From assembly GCF_003345655.1 (NCBI RefSeq), contig NZ_QQOH01000001.1, positions 1,240,001 to 1,304,000 on the forward strand: a stretch of 64,000 bases of DNA, in the 5' to 3' direction. Made by a program: the position numbers and the translations under genes. This stretch comes from Motiliproteus coralliicola. GTDB taxonomy: Bacteria; Pseudomonadota; Gammaproteobacteria; Pseudomonadales; Balneatricaceae. This document shows, one piece after another, positions 45,416-55,542 of this stretch (position 1 is the stretch's first letter; each line of letters begins with the position of its first letter). A model generated the notes under the pieces. It was not told the DNA's origin. It worked only from the letters and a program-made list of their open reading frames with translations, and did no database searches.

Positions 45416-47467
45416 TTAGGTCTCTAGACCGATCTGACGCTGATAGAAAGCCAGCTCACGCTCCAGCAGTTGGGCGCGATTGGCGGCCAGCTTAAAGCCG
45501 TGCCGCTCCTCGGAGAAGGCAACGTATTCCACCGCCAAGCCTCGGGCACGGAGTCGGTTGTACAGATTGTAGGTCTGGGTGGCCGGCACAACCCGATCCA
45601 ACCCACCCTGGAAAAAGATCAGCGGGCGGCTGAATTGCTCCAGCTGATGGATCGGCGAGCGCTGGCGATAACGTGAGCGCTGCTCCGGCCAGTCGCCGAT
45701 CAGCCAATCCAGGTAATGGGACTCGAATTTATGGGTCTCCTGCCCCAGCCGTTCCAGATCGCTGATCCCGTAGAGACTGGCGCCACCGGCGATGCCGTCG
45801 GTATCCGAACGGCTCAGCACCCGCAGCACCGTGTAACCGCCGGCGCTGTTACCCCGTACCAGAATCCGCCCCGCTTCGGCCCAGCCCTGGATTTGGGCAT
45901 AACAAGCGGCGGCCAGCACATCCTCCACCTCCGCCTCCCCCCAGCGTTGCGCTAGACGGTGGCGATAATCCCGACCGTAACCAGTACTGCCACGGTAATT
46001 CAGGTCCAACAGGGTAAAACCCCGTGACAACCAGAACTGCTTGAGCGGATCGAAGCGGGCGTCGGCCTGGGCGGTCGGACCGCCGTGGAGCTGAATAATC
46101 AGGGTCGGCTGTGAAAGCGCGACCACCGGATCGGGGCGGTACAGCAACCCGTATACGGGCATTCCGTCCTGCCCTGGCAGCTCGATATGCTCGACCCTAG
46201 AGCCGCCCTTAATCTGAACCAAGGTTTCCAGTCTGGCCAAGGCTCGGATCTGCCGTCGGCCAGCTCCAACCGAACAACCGACCAACTCGCCGGGGCGATC
46301 CTGAGGCTCACAGATCGCCAGCAACTCAGATTCGTCAGGGGCCGTCTGAACCTGCGCCAGACTGTGGATCGCCGCTCCCTCCCGCAGCACGTTCAGCTGG
46401 CCGGATTCGGGATCCAGCACTCCCAGCCCAGCTTCGGCGTTGCGCCACCACTGGCAACCGATCTGACCATCATCGAGCAACACATAGGCCCGCTGCCCCA
46501 GCTGCCAGGGCGCCCGGCAGAAGTCCGCCTGACGCGGGCAGAGCGGCTCCACCACCGCCGCCGTTGTCGGACAAGGCTGCTCGTCCAGCCCGCCCTCTAC
46601 GTTGGCTGCAAAACAGAGCTCAGATCCTGCTTCCCCTAGCCGGCAAAGATAACGGTATAAATTCCAGTAGCCGCTGCGATCGGATAGAAAATAGAGCCTG
46701 CCGTCGCGATCGAATTCCGGCTGCACCACCGCCTCGCTCTGCCCCAGCCAGTGGCCGTCGGTCAGCGATAGAACGGCGCTGGGCAGTCCTTGTGGGTCCA
46801 GCAGCGCCAGCTGCAACCGACTCGATAACCAGGGCTGATCGGGGTGATTCCAGCTAATCCAGGCCAGCTGGCGGCCATCGTGGCTGACCCGGGGCGAGGC
46901 ATAGAAATCCTCCCCTTCGGCCAGCACCCGCCGCTGTGGTATGCCTTCGGCGCCCAACCCGATACCGACCAGTCGATTCACCACGTCGTGCTGTGCTGCA
47001 TCGCCCGATTCCTGATGCTGCTCTTCGACCGCCAGCAGCCGTTGATGGGCCTTATCGAAGACCAGATCGCCATAACGACAACCCTCTTGGCTCCAGACGG
47101 GTTCGGGCGCAGCATCCGTTTGTCTGGCTAACGATTGGCGATAGATCGATTGATCGGCGCCGTTGACGAACCAGAGCCAGCCACCGCCCACAGCAAAGCT
47201 GCCGCCGCCGTATTCGTGTACCCGGCTGCAGACGCTGACGCCTTCCGGGGTGACGGGATGAGGGCGAGCCTGGCCAGGCAAAAGGCTAACAACCTGATTG
47301 GCGCCGCGGTTGGGATCAAACTCCAGCCAGAAGATCTGCTGCCCATCGGTACGCACTTCGGCCCACTGACGTCCGGCCCGGCTGGCGTCGGCGGCGCTGA
47401 TCGGCTGGCTCAGTACCGTCGCCGTTTCCGGTTCAGTTTCCGGTAACGGCTCGACCCGTTTCAGCAT
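45416..47467 (-). CDS. pqqH: PqqH-like S9 prolyl-oligopeptidase family protein
   Basis: 683 residues. An N-terminal beta-propeller-like part (about 1-410, with repeated WD-like strands) leads into an alpha/beta-hydrolase domain with nucleophile [13 protein letters not shown], oxyanion-region [10 protein letters not shown] and catalytic His in [10 protein letters not shown]. Its start overlaps pqqE by 7 bases, so it ends the pqq operon. Pseudomonas pqq operons carry the same gene, called pqqH. Whether it trims the PqqA peptide or has a side role is unsettled; the lack of a PqqF-like M16 protease in the window leaves room for the first option. Confidence 0.87.
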   Translation of the reverse strand: MLKRVEPLPETEPETATVLSQPISAADASRAGRQWAEVRTDGQQIFWLEFDPNRGANQVVSLLPGQARPHPVTPEGVSVCSRVHEYGGGSFAVGGGWLWFVNGADQSIYRQSLARQTDAAPEPVWSQEGCRYGDLVFDKAHQRLLAVEEQHQESGDAAQHDVVNRLVGIGLGAEGIPQRRVLAEGEDFYASPRVSHDGRQLAWISWNHPDQPWLSSRLQLALLDPQGLPSAVLSLTDGHWLGQSEAVVQPEFDRDGRLYFLSDRSGYWNLYRYLCRLGEAGSELCFAANVEGGLDEQPCPTTAAVVEPLCPRQADFCRAPWQLGQRAYVLLDDGQIGCQWWRNAEAGLGVLDPESGQLNVLREGAAIHSLAQVQTAPDESELLAICEPQDRPGELVGCSVGAGRRQIRALARLETLVQIKGGSRVEHIELPGQDGMPVYGLLYRPDPVVALSQPTLIIQLHGGPTAQADARFDPLKQFWLSRGFTLLDLNYRGSTGYGRDYRHRLAQRWGEAEVEDVLAAACYAQIQGWAEAGRILVRGNSAGGYTVLRVLSRSDTDGIAGGASLYGISDLERLGQETHKFESHYLDWLIGDWPEQRSRYRQRSPIHQLEQFSRPLIFFQGGLDRVVPATQTYNLYNRLRARGLAVEYVAFSEERHGFKLAANRAQLLERELAFYQRQIGLET

Positions 47468-48678
47468 CGGGCGATGATCCGATCCAGCTGCTGTTTGGCG
47501 CGGCCGATATTGCGGGCGTTTCGCAGCACCGGTTGGGAACCCTGGCCGCTGTTAGCGGCGGCGATCTCGTGCAGCGCGCTGTCCCGGGCCTGTTCGATCA
47601 GGTGATGGTGGGGCGATTTTTCACACACCGGGTCAGCGTTGGCGGCATCGCCGGTCAACTTGAACGCCTGACAGCGGCAACCACCGAAGTCCTTCTCCTT
47701 CTCGTCGCAGGAGCGGCAGGGTTCCTTCATCCAGCCGTAGCCACGAAAGTGATTGAAGCCGGCGGAGCGGTACCAGATATCCTCCAGCGAACTGTCAAGC
47801 ACATTGGGGAAATCGATCGGCAGTTCGCGGGCGCTGTGGCAAGGCAGCGCGGTGCCGTCCGGGGTGATGGTCAGGAAGAACTTGCCCCAGCCGTTCATGC
47901 AGTCCTTGGGGCGCGACTCGTAGTAATCAGGCATCACGAAGATCAGCTTCGGTCCCCGGCCGTCGAGCTGATCACGGTAGCGGTTGGTGGTGGCTTCGGC
48001 GGCTTCGAGTTGGGCCGCGCTGGGTAGCAGCTGGTCACGATTGGCCAGCGCCCAGCCGTAGTACTGCGCGGTGGCCAGCTCGACGTAGTCGGCTTCCAGC
48101 TCGATCGACAGTTCGATGATCTGATCGATGGCGTCGATGTTGTCGCGGTGGATCACGAAGTTGAGCACCATCGGGTAGCCCTGGGCCTTAACCTCACGGG
48201 CCATCGCCAGCTTCTGTTCAAACGCTTTGTCGCTGCCGGCCAGGCGGTTGTTCAGCTCGGCCGAACTGGCCTGGAAACTGATCTGGATATGGTCCAAACC
48301 GGCTTCCTTAAAATTGGCCACCCGCTCGGCATCCATCCCCATACCGGAGGTGATCAGATTGGTGTAGTAGCCCATCTGGCGGGCTTCGCGGATCAAGACT
48401 TCCAGATCCTTACGCAGCAGCGGCTCGCCACCGGAAAAGCCTAACTGGGCGGCGCCCATCTTGCGGCCCTGGCGCAACACCTCAAGCCACTGCTCGGTGC
48501 TCAGCTCGTCGCCGCCGTTCTTGAAATCGACCGGGTTGGCGCAGTAGCTGCACTGTAGCGGACAGCTGTAGGTCAGCTCCGCCAGCAGCCAGAACGGCTG
48601 CCCCACCCCTTTGGGCAACGGCGAAGGTTTAACTGCGGCTTGGCCCGGGTTAGTCGAACTGCAACCATTGCTTGCCAT
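47461..48678 (-). CDS. pqqE: PqqA peptide cyclase, radical SAM enzyme
   Basis: 405 residues. Joins the Glu and Tyr side chains of PqqA, the first committed step of PQQ synthesis. The radical SAM cluster motif CPLQCSYC has its cysteines at 39, 43 and 46. The C-terminal SPASM region has further cysteines ([36 protein letters not shown]) for auxiliary iron-sulfur clusters. The start overlaps pqqD by 29 bases. The first 20 residues are a variable Ser/Pro-rich extension. Confidence 0.97.
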   Translation of the reverse strand: MASNGCSSTNPGQAAVKPSPLPKGVGQPFWLLAELTYSCPLQCSYCANPVDFKNGGDELSTEQWLEVLRQGRKMGAAQLGFSGGEPLLRKDLEVLIREARQMGYYTNLITSGMGMDAERVANFKEAGLDHIQISFQASSAELNNRLAGSDKAFEQKLAMAREVKAQGYPMVLNFVIHRDNIDAIDQIIELSIELEADYVELATAQYYGWALANRDQLLPSAAQLEAAEATTNRYRDQLDGRGPKLIFVMPDYYESRPKDCMNGWGKFFLTITPDGTALPCHSARELPIDFPNVLDSSLEDIWYRSAGFNHFRGYGWMKEPCRSCDEKEKDFGGCRCQAFKLTGDAANADPVCEKSPHHHLIEQARDSALHEIAAANSGQGSQPVLRNARNIGRAKQQLDRIIARC

Positions 48679-48937
48679 GGGCGACCCCCAGAAACTCTTT
48701 GATATCGCCGCTCAGCCCACCCGCTTCCGGGTAGCGTTTTTCCAGCGTATCGATGATTTCATCAACGGTAGAACTGCCGTTGCAGCAGGACAGGATCTCA
48801 CCGGCGCTGCCGTTGAGTTTGACCATGCCTTCGGGATACAGCAGCACATAGGCCTGCTGCGCCTCCTCCCATTGGAAACGGAAGTGACGGGCGATCGACG
48901 GGATCAGCTCGCCCTGACAGTCGTTGATGCTGTTCAT
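48650..48937 (-). CDS. pqqD: PqqA-binding chaperone
   Basis: 95 residues. Winged-helix RRE (RiPP recognition element) that delivers PqqA to PqqE. Typical text is [54 protein letters not shown]. Start codon overlaps the pqqC stop by four bases (ATGA). Its 3' end overlaps pqqE. Confidence 0.96.
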   Translation of the reverse strand: MNSINDCQGELIPSIARHFRFQWEEAQQAYVLLYPEGMVKLNGSAGEILSCCNGSSTVDEIIDTLEKRYPEAGGLSGDIKEFLGVAHGKQWLQFD

Positions 48938-49746
48938 GCGACCTCCTCCGTCAGTGCGCTCAGTGGCGTGGTTTTGACGTTGTGGTACGGCGCCCGATCC
49001 AGCTCGTAGGCCATCGTCATCGCATCGAGCATGGTCCAGAGCACATCGAGTTTGAACTGCAAAATCTCCAGCGCCCGCTCCTGCTGCTCGCGGGTGACAA
49101 AGTGATCCAGGGTCACTTGCAGGCCATGCTGCACATCGCGGCGCGCTTCGGTTAGGCGGTTGCGGAAATACTGATGCCCCTCGACGTCGATCCAGGGGTA
49201 ATCCGTGGGCCAGGTATCGAGACGGGACTGATGGATCGTCGGGGCGAACATCTCGGTCAGCGACGAACAGGCCGCTTCCTGCCAGCTGCTGTGACGCACG
49301 AAGTTGACGTAGGCATCCACCGCAAAACGAACCCCCGGCAACACATGCCGCTGCGAATGCATCTCCTCGCGGCTCAGTCCGCAGGCTTCACCCAGCCGCA
49401 ACCAGGCTTCGATCCCGCCGTGGGCATCGCCGTAGCCGTCATGGTCGAGAATTCGCTGAGCCCAAAGCCGGCGGGTGTCGCGGTCCGGGCAGTTGGCCAG
49501 CACGTTGGCGTCCTTGACTGGAATACTGATCTGGTAATAGAACCGGTTGGCGACCCAGCCCTGGATCTGCTGCTGGCTGCAGCGCCCTTCGTGCATCGCG
49601 ATATGGTACGGGTGGTGGATATGGTACAGCTCACCCTTGGCCCGCAGGCGACGTTCGAACTCGACCCGCGACCAGGGTTGTCTTGCATTGCCAGGCTGGG
49701 CCGGAGGTACGCTGATCATCGGTTGGTGGAGTGAATTGATTGTCAT
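48934..49746 (-). CDS. pqqC: pyrroloquinoline-quinone synthase
   Basis: 270 residues. Cofactor-free oxidase that closes the ring and oxidises AHQQ to PQQ. Helical bundle related to TenA, with [32 protein letters not shown] near the N-terminus and [25 protein letters not shown] in the active site. The N-terminal 20 residues are extra and variable. AGG lies before the ATG. Confidence 0.97.
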   Translation of the reverse strand: MTINSLHQPMISVPPAQPGNARQPWSRVEFERRLRAKGELYHIHHPYHIAMHEGRCSQQQIQGWVANRFYYQISIPVKDANVLANCPDRDTRRLWAQRILDHDGYGDAHGGIEAWLRLGEACGLSREEMHSQRHVLPGVRFAVDAYVNFVRHSSWQEAACSSLTEMFAPTIHQSRLDTWPTDYPWIDVEGHQYFRNRLTEARRDVQHGLQVTLDHFVTREQQERALEILQFKLDVLWTMLDAMTMAYELDRAPYHNVKTTPLSALTEEVA

Positions 49747-49855
49747 GGGGAACCTCGGTTTTTTTATTATCTAGACCGGTTTTATTCCGGTGTGAGCATA
49801 TTCCGGTGTGACCATGCCGTCCCTGTCTGTGCTTAGAGTCTGTGCTTGGATCGCA

Positions 49856-50779
49856 CTAAAGATCGATCTCCATGCCGTCCCAGGCGACCTCGATTCCCTG
49901 ACGGGTCAGCTCGGCCCGTTCGGGTGAGTCCTCGTTCAGAATCGGATTGGTGTTGTTGATATGAATCAGCACCTTGCGGCGGGCCTGCAGCGGCTGCAGC
50001 ACTTCGATCATGCCGCCCGGACCGCTCTGGGGTAGATGGCCCATGGTACTGCCCAACTGCACCCCCACCTCCTGGCGGATCATTTCGTCATCGGACCAGA
50101 GAGTGCCGTCCACCAATACGCAGTCGGCCCGCTTCATCCAAGGCTCGAGATGGGGTTCCACCTCGCCCAGTCCGGGCGCGTAAAACAGGGTTCCCCCGGT
50201 GGCCAGGTCTTCGACAAAGACGCCGATATTGTCACCGGGGACCGGGTTGTCGCGATGGGGGGAATACGGCGGTGCCTTGGAGCTGAGCACCATGGCGTGA
50301 ATCCGCAGGTTACGGATCGATGGAATCTCAAACCCGGCCTCGGCATCCGGCGAAACCGGCTGCCGGGCAAAGCCGCCATTCCAGGTCGGACAGTTGAGCA
50401 TTGGGAAGATCGGAAAACCCTGACTCAAATCCTCAAAGACCGGGTCGGTGCAATACACATCCAACGGGCAACCCTCGCGGAGCATCAACAGGCCGCTGGC
50501 GTGATCAATCTGGGCGTCCATCAACAGAATCGCTGCAATGCCGGTATCGCGAAGTTTGCGGGCCGGCTGCAGCGGTTCGAAGGACGCGAGCTGTGCGCGT
50601 ATGTCTGGAGAGGCGTTGAACAATAGCCAGTTCTCACCGTCACTGCTGATGCAGATCGACGACTGGGTCCGGGCCTTGGCATTGAGGGTACCCTCACGGA
50701 AGCCCCGACAATTACGGCAGTTACAGTTCCACTGCGGAAAACCGCCACCGGCAGCAGCACCCAGGACACGAACTTTCAT
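49856..50779 (-). CDS. pqqB: PQQ biosynthesis oxygenase PqqB
   Basis: 307 residues. Metallo-beta-lactamase fold, reported to hydroxylate the tyrosine part of the PQQ precursor. It begins [26 protein letters not shown] (zinc CxCxxC site) and contains [17 protein letters not shown] and [12 protein letters not shown] with metal-binding His. It lies 51 bases after pqqA. Confidence 0.97.
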   Translation of the reverse strand: MKVRVLGAAAGGGFPQWNCNCRNCRGFREGTLNAKARTQSSICISSDGENWLLFNASPDIRAQLASFEPLQPARKLRDTGIAAILLMDAQIDHASGLLMLREGCPLDVYCTDPVFEDLSQGFPIFPMLNCPTWNGGFARQPVSPDAEAGFEIPSIRNLRIHAMVLSSKAPPYSPHRDNPVPGDNIGVFVEDLATGGTLFYAPGLGEVEPHLEPWMKRADCVLVDGTLWSDDEMIRQEVGVQLGSTMGHLPQSGPGGMIEVLQPLQARRKVLIHINNTNPILNEDSPERAELTRQGIEVAWDGMEIDL

Positions 50780-50830
50780 GGCATCGACCTCCAGACTTTC
50801 ACGGCAAAACGCGCCCGAAGGCGCGGGATC

Positions 50831-50902
50831 TTAACGGTTGCTGAAGTACATGGTGACTTCAAAACCAACGCGCAGATCGGTAAAGGCAGGCTTAGTCCAC
50901 AT
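50831..50902 (-). CDS. pqqA: PQQ precursor peptide PqqA
   Basis: A 23-codon gene. The peptide begins MWTKPAFTD and contains EVTMY, in which Glu15 and Tyr19 are the residues that PqqE crosslinks to form PQQ. A weak site GAGGATAAC precedes the ATG. The coordinates were read by hand: stop TAA at 50831-50833, start at 50902. It is first in the pqqA-B-C-D-E-H operon. Confidence 0.95.
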   Translation of the reverse strand: MWTKPAFTDLRVGFEVTMYFSNR

Positions 50903-51229
50903 GGTGTTATCCTCGTTTTGTTATTGTCGGTGAGCCGGTTGACTCAAACTCAGCATCGCAAAGCCTTACCCCCAGCAACAGAAGACCATGGAGGGCTTTA
51001 GGGGGGTCGAAAGTCGTAGAACCGAAGACCCTATCTCTATCTCTACCTCTATCCCAGCCCGGCCCTGCCTGGCCCAAAGCTGACCCTCAGATATAAAAAA
51101 CCCCGGCCTAACAGCCGGGGTGTGGTAGATATCCACCAGGATAGGAATATCCGGGTCGAGAGGATGTTCCTGAGCCGTAAAAAATCAGCCTTGTTCGAGG
51201 CAGCCTCCCGCCGCCTCGAACGGTCAAGC
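50903..51229. other. pqqA leader and exaC terminator region
   Basis: This 327-base gap must hold the pqqA promoter. It includes a C/T-rich hexamer microsatellite at 51031-51055 (CTATCT repeats with one change) and the exaC terminator at 51096-51121. I see no further gene. Confidence 0.6.
51096..51121 (-). terminator. terminator of exaC
   Basis: On the minus strand ACCCCGGCTGTTAGGCCGGGGT forms a strong GC stem followed by TTTTTTA. It separates exaC from the pqqA transcription unit. Confidence 0.9.
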
Positions 51230-52750
51230 TTAGAAGAAGCCCAGCGGACTGGTGCTGTAGCTGACCAGCAGGTTCTTGGTCTGCTGGTAGTGCTCCATCA
51301 TCATCTTGTGGGTCTCACGACCGACACCGGACTTCTTGTAACCACCGAAGGCGGCGTGGGCCGGGTAATGGTGGTAGCAGTTGGTCCAGACACGACCGGC
51401 TTCGATGCCGCGACCAACGCGGTAAGCCCGGTTGATATCACGGGTCCACAGACCGGCACCCAGGCCGAATTCGGTATCGTTGGCGATCGCCAGCGCTTCT
51501 TCCTCGTCCTTGAAGGTAGTCATACTGATGACCGGTCCGAAGATCTCTTCCTGGAACACGCGCATCTTGTTGTCGCCCTTGAACAGGGTCGGCTCGACGT
51601 AGTAACCCTTGTCGAAGCCGCTGCCAACCTGAGCCGCATTACCGCCCATCAGCACCTCGGCGCCTTCCTGACGGCCGATCTCCAGGTAGCTCATGATCCG
51701 GTCATACTGCTCCTGAGATGCCTGAGCACCCACCATGGTATCGGTATCCAGCGGGTTGCCGCGTACGATCTTGGCGGCACGATCGACCACCAGTTGGGTG
51801 AAGTCCTGAGCGATCGACTCCTGCACCAGCAGACGGGACGGACAGGTACAGACTTCGCCCTGGTTGAAGAACGCCAGCACCGAGCCTTCGACACACTTGC
51901 TCAGGTAGTCGTCTTCGAAGTTCATCACGTCTTCAAAGTAGATGTTGGGCGACTTACCGCCCAGCTCGACGGTGGACGGGATAATGTTTTCGGCCGCGCA
52001 CTTGAGGATGTGGCTACCGACCGGGGTCGAGCCGGTAAAGGCGATCTTGGCGATACGCTTGCTGGTGGCCAGCGCTTGCCCCGCTTCCTCACCGTAACCC
52101 TGAACCACGTTCAGTACGCCCGGGGGCAGCAGGTCGCCGATCACTTCCATCAGCTTGATGATCGAACAGGGAGTCTGCTCGGCCGGCTTCAGCACGATGC
52201 AGTTGCCGGTGGCCAGGGCCGGAGCCAGTTTCCAGGCCGCCATCAGCAGCGGGAAGTTCCACGGGATAATCTGACCCACGACTCCCAGCGGCTCGTGGAA
52301 GTGGTAGGCGGCGGTGTGCTCGTCAATCTCGGCGGAGCTACCTTCCTGGGCACGGATACAGCCGGCGTAGTAACGGAAATGGTCAACCGCCAACGGCACG
52401 TCGGCAGCCAGAGTTTCACGAACCGCCTTACCGTTATCCCAGGTCTCGGCAACGGCCAGCATCTCCAGGTTCTCTTCGATGCGGTCGGCGATTTTCAGCA
52501 GAATGTTGGAGCGCTCGGTCACCGAGGTTTTGCCCCAAGCGGCCTTAGCAGCGTGGGCGGCATCCAGGGCTTTATCGATATCAGCGGCGGTGGAACGCGC
52601 CACTTCGGAGATCACATCACCGGTTACCGGCGACGTATTAGTGAAGTAACGACCCTCAACCGGCGGTACAAACTCACCACCAATGTAGTTGCCATAACGC
52701 GGTGCAAAAGAGACGACGGCTCCCTCAGAGCCAGGATTTGCGTAAATCAT
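51230..52750 (-). CDS. exaC: NAD-dependent acetaldehyde dehydrogenase
   Basis: 506 residues of the ALDH superfamily, close to ExaC/AcoD. The catalytic Cys is in [15 protein letters not shown] and the general-base Glu in [20 protein letters not shown]-binding [11 protein letters not shown] is present, as is the C-terminal YSTSPLGFF. In ethanol-growing pseudomonads ExaC oxidises the acetaldehyde made by the PQQ ethanol dehydrogenase, so its place just upstream of the pqq operon on the same strand is telling. The gap upstream of it (52751-53022) shows no clear sigma-54 site. Confidence 0.93.
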   Translation of the reverse strand: MIYANPGSEGAVVSFAPRYGNYIGGEFVPPVEGRYFTNTSPVTGDVISEVARSTAADIDKALDAAHAAKAAWGKTSVTERSNILLKIADRIEENLEMLAVAETWDNGKAVRETLAADVPLAVDHFRYYAGCIRAQEGSSAEIDEHTAAYHFHEPLGVVGQIIPWNFPLLMAAWKLAPALATGNCIVLKPAEQTPCSIIKLMEVIGDLLPPGVLNVVQGYGEEAGQALATSKRIAKIAFTGSTPVGSHILKCAAENIIPSTVELGGKSPNIYFEDVMNFEDDYLSKCVEGSVLAFFNQGEVCTCPSRLLVQESIAQDFTQLVVDRAAKIVRGNPLDTDTMVGAQASQEQYDRIMSYLEIGRQEGAEVLMGGNAAQVGSGFDKGYYVEPTLFKGDNKMRVFQEEIFGPVISMTTFKDEEEALAIANDTEFGLGAGLWTRDINRAYRVGRGIEAGRVWTNCYHHYPAHAAFGGYKKSGVGRETHKMMMEHYQQTKNLLVSYSTSPLGFF

Positions 52751-53022
52751 ATCGGTACCTTTTTGTTTTAGTTCGTAGCCGGATACCCGCCGCCAAGCGA
52801 TTCGGGCATTCTACTGGCGCCCCTTGATTTGATTCCTTCCGGGAAGCGCAGCACTCGAATTCATAGTACGAACCCTGCCCCTGTCACCAAATGGCACTTT
52901 GGCGCAGAAAAACTAGTTCCTTGGTAGTAAAAACAGTGATCTGGCCAGCGGCGAGGGCCTGACGGCAAAGGGAGACCCTGCCGTTCAGGCAGCAGCTAAG
53001 AAGAGAGTTAAGAATGGAGGAA

Positions 53023-53328
53023 TCAGGACAGGTTACGCTTCGAAAACGTCCTTTCGGCGGTTCCGCACGAACGACACTCGTAGGGTATGGTTATCCAAGT
53101 CTTCATATTAACCGAAACCCCATAGCGCTCCTTACAGCAGGGGCAACGGATTCCCCGAATCAGGGCTTTCCAGCCAAGCATTGTTAACAGCACAATCAGC
53201 GGGCCGAAGACAATCAACAGCGGCAACATGTCGTTTTGAACCGCTAAATAGATCAGCGCCAGCTCAGCAACCATGCAGAGACTAACGGCAAGTAAATGAT
53301 AACGAGCAGTTAACGAGGTTACAGTCAT
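53023..53328 (-). CDS. membrane protein with C-terminal zinc-ribbon-like motif
   Basis: 101 residues. Two hydrophobic helices (about 8-30 and 35-52) are followed by a cytoplasmic tail with CPCCKERYG and CRSCGTAE, a CxxC...CxxC pair 22-23 residues apart that would bind one zinc or iron. AGG precedes the ATG. Not recognised. It sits between exaC and the ECF cluster with gaps over 250 bases on each side, the left (52751-53022) and right (53329-53614) gaps being otherwise featureless. Confidence 0.72.
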   Translation of the reverse strand: MTVTSLTARYHLLAVSLCMVAELALIYLAVQNDMLPLLIVFGPLIVLLTMLGWKALIRGIRCPCCKERYGVSVNMKTWITIPYECRSCGTAERTFSKRNLS

Positions 53329-53614
53329 AGCACCTGGGGTTAAGCTGCAATAACAGCACGGAACTTAGATTCCGAATACGCAGGGCGGTCGTTAATAACT
53401 TTTATCGCTGATCCTCGGTAGAGACCAACCTGCCGCCAAGGATAAACAGCAACCATTGCTACACAACTACCGATTAGTATAGGTCTGTATCGATGCAGGG
53501 AACGAAGGGCATTTATCACCCAGTTACGTTCTTACCGCTGAAAAGTCACCCCTGCTTATGACTTAACCTGAAACCGACCCGGTCGAATCATTTCGATGCT
53601 GTTCCTGCTCCTTG

Positions 53615-54316
53615 TCACTCTTCTTCTTTGTCTCGGTGCCCCAACCGTGCCAGCACCCCTCTAACAACCGCATCACAGCGATGTCCGGCAAACTCATAAA
53701 GCGCCACGCCGGATTCACTGAGATGCGAGCTCAGCTGCTTTTGTAACAGGGCGTTGGCGCGAAAGAGACGGGTTTTTACGGTCGCCTCTTCCAGATCGAG
53801 TATTTCCGCCGTCTCACGCACGCTGCATTGCTCGATCGCCCGCAGGATAAAGACACTACGGAAGCTGTCGGGCAACTGATTGATATTGCTCTCCAGCAAT
53901 TGCCCCAGCTGCTTGTTGGCGACCTCGCTATCCGGTCCATTGTCGTTCTTTGTCATCGCCGTCAGCTCCACAACCGATTCCAGCTCCTCGGGGGCCATGG
54001 CGACATTACGCTGATTACGTCGCAGGAGTTGCAGCGCCTCGTTGCGTGCAATACGCGACAGCCAACCGGGTAACGCCGGGATCGACTGCAAGCGCTCCAG
54101 TTGCTCGTAGGCCTTGATATAAGCCTCCTGAATCGCATCCATGGCCTCTGCATCGCTATTCACGATGCCTCGGGCTACCCGGAACAACCGTTGGTTGTAG
54201 CGTCGCATAATGCCTTCATAGGCGTTCGTCTCCCCCTGCAGGATACGCGTCACCAGCTCAGCGTCGGAGCAACCCATCAGTGTTTGTGTCTTTAGCTGTT
54301 GTGCTGCGATCGTCAT
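53615..54316 (-). CDS. ECF RNA polymerase sigma factor
   Basis: 233 residues. Region 2 (about 18-90: DAELVTRILQGETNAYEGIMRRYNQRLFRVARGIVNSDAEAMDAIQEAYIKAYEQLERL) and region 4 (about 145-195: NQLPDSFRSVFILRAIEQCSVRETAEILDLEEATVKTRLFRANALLQKQL). A 35-residue C-terminal extension includes GVALYEFAGHRCDAVV. The start at 54316 has GGGAGG upstream; an earlier ATG at 54358 overlaps the cytochrome gene but lacks a ribosome site. No anti-sigma gene adjoins it. Last gene of the ferritin-like/cytochrome operon. Confidence 0.88.
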   Translation of the reverse strand: MTIAAQQLKTQTLMGCSDAELVTRILQGETNAYEGIMRRYNQRLFRVARGIVNSDAEAMDAIQEAYIKAYEQLERLQSIPALPGWLSRIARNEALQLLRRNQRNVAMAPEELESVVELTAMTKNDNGPDSEVANKQLGQLLESNINQLPDSFRSVFILRAIEQCSVRETAEILDLEEATVKTRLFRANALLQKQLSSHLSESGVALYEFAGHRCDAVVRGVLARLGHRDKEEE

Positions 54317-54348
54317 CACAGCCCTCCCATTCTTTTTGTTCTCTTTAC

Positions 54349-54762
54349 CTAGCGACATTCAGGCCATTCGTTCATCGCGATTAAGTAAGCGATCAAATCG
54401 CTACGGTCATTGTCGTCTTTAATCCCGGAAATCCCCATATTGGTGCCGGGTATGTAGCCCAAAGGGGAGAATAGAAACGAATCCAACGTCCGGACTGACC
54501 AGATAAGCTTCGATTCACGCATCGACTTGGAGTAATCAAACCCCGCTGCCGTCCCGGCCTGACGACCGATCAACCCACAATGCTTAGGTCCCGTTCGGTG
54601 ACGCTCCGGAGAGTGGCAACCGACACATTGAGCGTAAAGCTGTTTACCGCGCGTCGCGTCTCCGCTCGTCAACACGGACATCTCAGCGCTCGCTGCCGAG
54701 GCATCGGCAAGCAGGCCGGCAACCGTCAGCAGCGCGGTACCGAATGAAACCGTCGGCATCAT
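54349..54762 (-). CDS. periplasmic class I c-type cytochrome
   Basis: 137 residues. Signal peptide to about residue 27 (MMPTVSFGTALLTVAGLLADASAASA). Haem site CVGCH at 46-50 and probable axial Met109 in IPGTNMGISG. It resembles small cytochrome c/c2 electron carriers, with two extra Cys at 62 and 136. The ATG overlaps the stop of the ferritin-like gene (ATGA), so the two proteins are made together. Likely partner for electron transfer with the upstream lipoprotein (inference). Confidence 0.9.
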   Translation of the reverse strand: MMPTVSFGTALLTVAGLLADASAASAEMSVLTSGDATRGKQLYAQCVGCHSPERHRTGPKHCGLIGRQAGTAAGFDYSKSMRESKLIWSVRTLDSFLFSPLGYIPGTNMGISGIKDDNDRSDLIAYLIAMNEWPECR

Positions 54763-55364
54763 GAGAAGAATGCACCCGGCACGGGATCCAGCCCCAGTGC
54801 GTGACGCAACACCGCCCAATGCATCGCTTCATCGGCCAGAATACTGGCCGCAGCCAGGGATAGATCACGGTTGTCGAAAACAGGAATCGCTCCGGCATAA
54901 GCACTCACCGCCCCACGCTCCAACCCTGCGGCAAACTCCAGCACATGGGTCTGATTTTTGAGCTGATGGACGGGGAAGCCGTAATCGCTCTTCGCCTCAG
55001 CCGGCGTGCCGCCCATCGACATCACGGCTTTGGCAAGGGCTTCGATATGTTCTTTGTGATGCCCTTGGAACTGCACCGCCACTTTCAGCACATCGTTACT
55101 CAACAAGCCACTCTCGGCGCCCACCTGGTAGGCCGCCACGGCCTCATGCTCGGCACCGATAGCGGTATTGAGTATTTTAACATCCTGGCTAACAGCCCCA
55201 TCTGCGGTTCCGTATTTGCCGGCATTAACACAGCCGCTGAGCATCGCTACGCCGGCTGCAGACAGAGTCACAGCCCCAGTACGTAGCAGGAAGTTACGGC
55301 GCGAGCGGGCCGACATCGTTTCTACCAAACCCGATTCGGATATTTTTGACTGTAGGATTTTCAT
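54759..55364 (-). CDS. Tat-exported ferritin-like lipoprotein
   Basis: 201 residues. Twin-arginine signal SRRNFLLRTG with Arg22-Arg23, followed by a hydrophobic stretch and a lipobox LSGC with Cys45, so the protein is probably folded in the cytoplasm and anchored as a lipoprotein. The mature part is a four-helix ferritin-like domain with metal-ligand candidates Glu72/Glu74, Glu105/His106, Glu149 and Glu179/His182 (HEAVAAYQ, HHKEHIEAL, LERGAVSAY, DEAMHWAVLRHAL). It may be a di-iron or di-manganese protein facing the periplasm. First gene of the operon; GGAGAG precedes the ATG. No exact family name is assigned; DUF4439-like. Confidence 0.85.
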   Translation of the reverse strand: MKILQSKISESGLVETMSARSRRNFLLRTGAVTLSAAGVAMLSGCVNAGKYGTADGAVSQDVKILNTAIGAEHEAVAAYQVGAESGLLSNDVLKVAVQFQGHHKEHIEALAKAVMSMGGTPAEAKSDYGFPVHQLKNQTHVLEFAAGLERGAVSAYAGAIPVFDNRDLSLAAASILADEAMHWAVLRHALGLDPVPGAFFS

Positions 55365-55433
55365 GATGCTCTCCGTTGGTAATAAAGGGCCTGATGGGCC
55401 CTAGTTGGCGAGAAATATCTCGCTCTTCACCAA

Positions 55434-55463
55434 CAGGATGCAGCTGGACCAACGAAGGTTCCC
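55434..55463 (-). promoter_or_regulatory. candidate ECF-type promoter
   Basis: Minus-strand GGGAACC (55457-55463) and ATCCTG (55434-55439) are spaced 17 bases apart, upstream of the ferritin-like gene. GAAC-type -35 boxes are typical of ECF sigma factors, so the operon's own sigma factor may use it. A perfect GCGAGA-AATA-TCTCGC hairpin (55408-55423) lies in the leader. The assignment is inference from position and motif. Confidence 0.45.
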
Positions 55464-55542
55464 AACGCGTTGAAAAAACCTGTCCCAGGTAAAATGGTTG
55501 GTAGTGCTTCCAGGCTTTATCGGAGATCAGGCGTCAGCCGGG

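Noticed and set aside
52860-52920. Possible sigma-54 promoter (TGGCAC...GCA) upstream of exaC
   Set aside because: It points away from exaC and the GG-GC spacing is off by one base.
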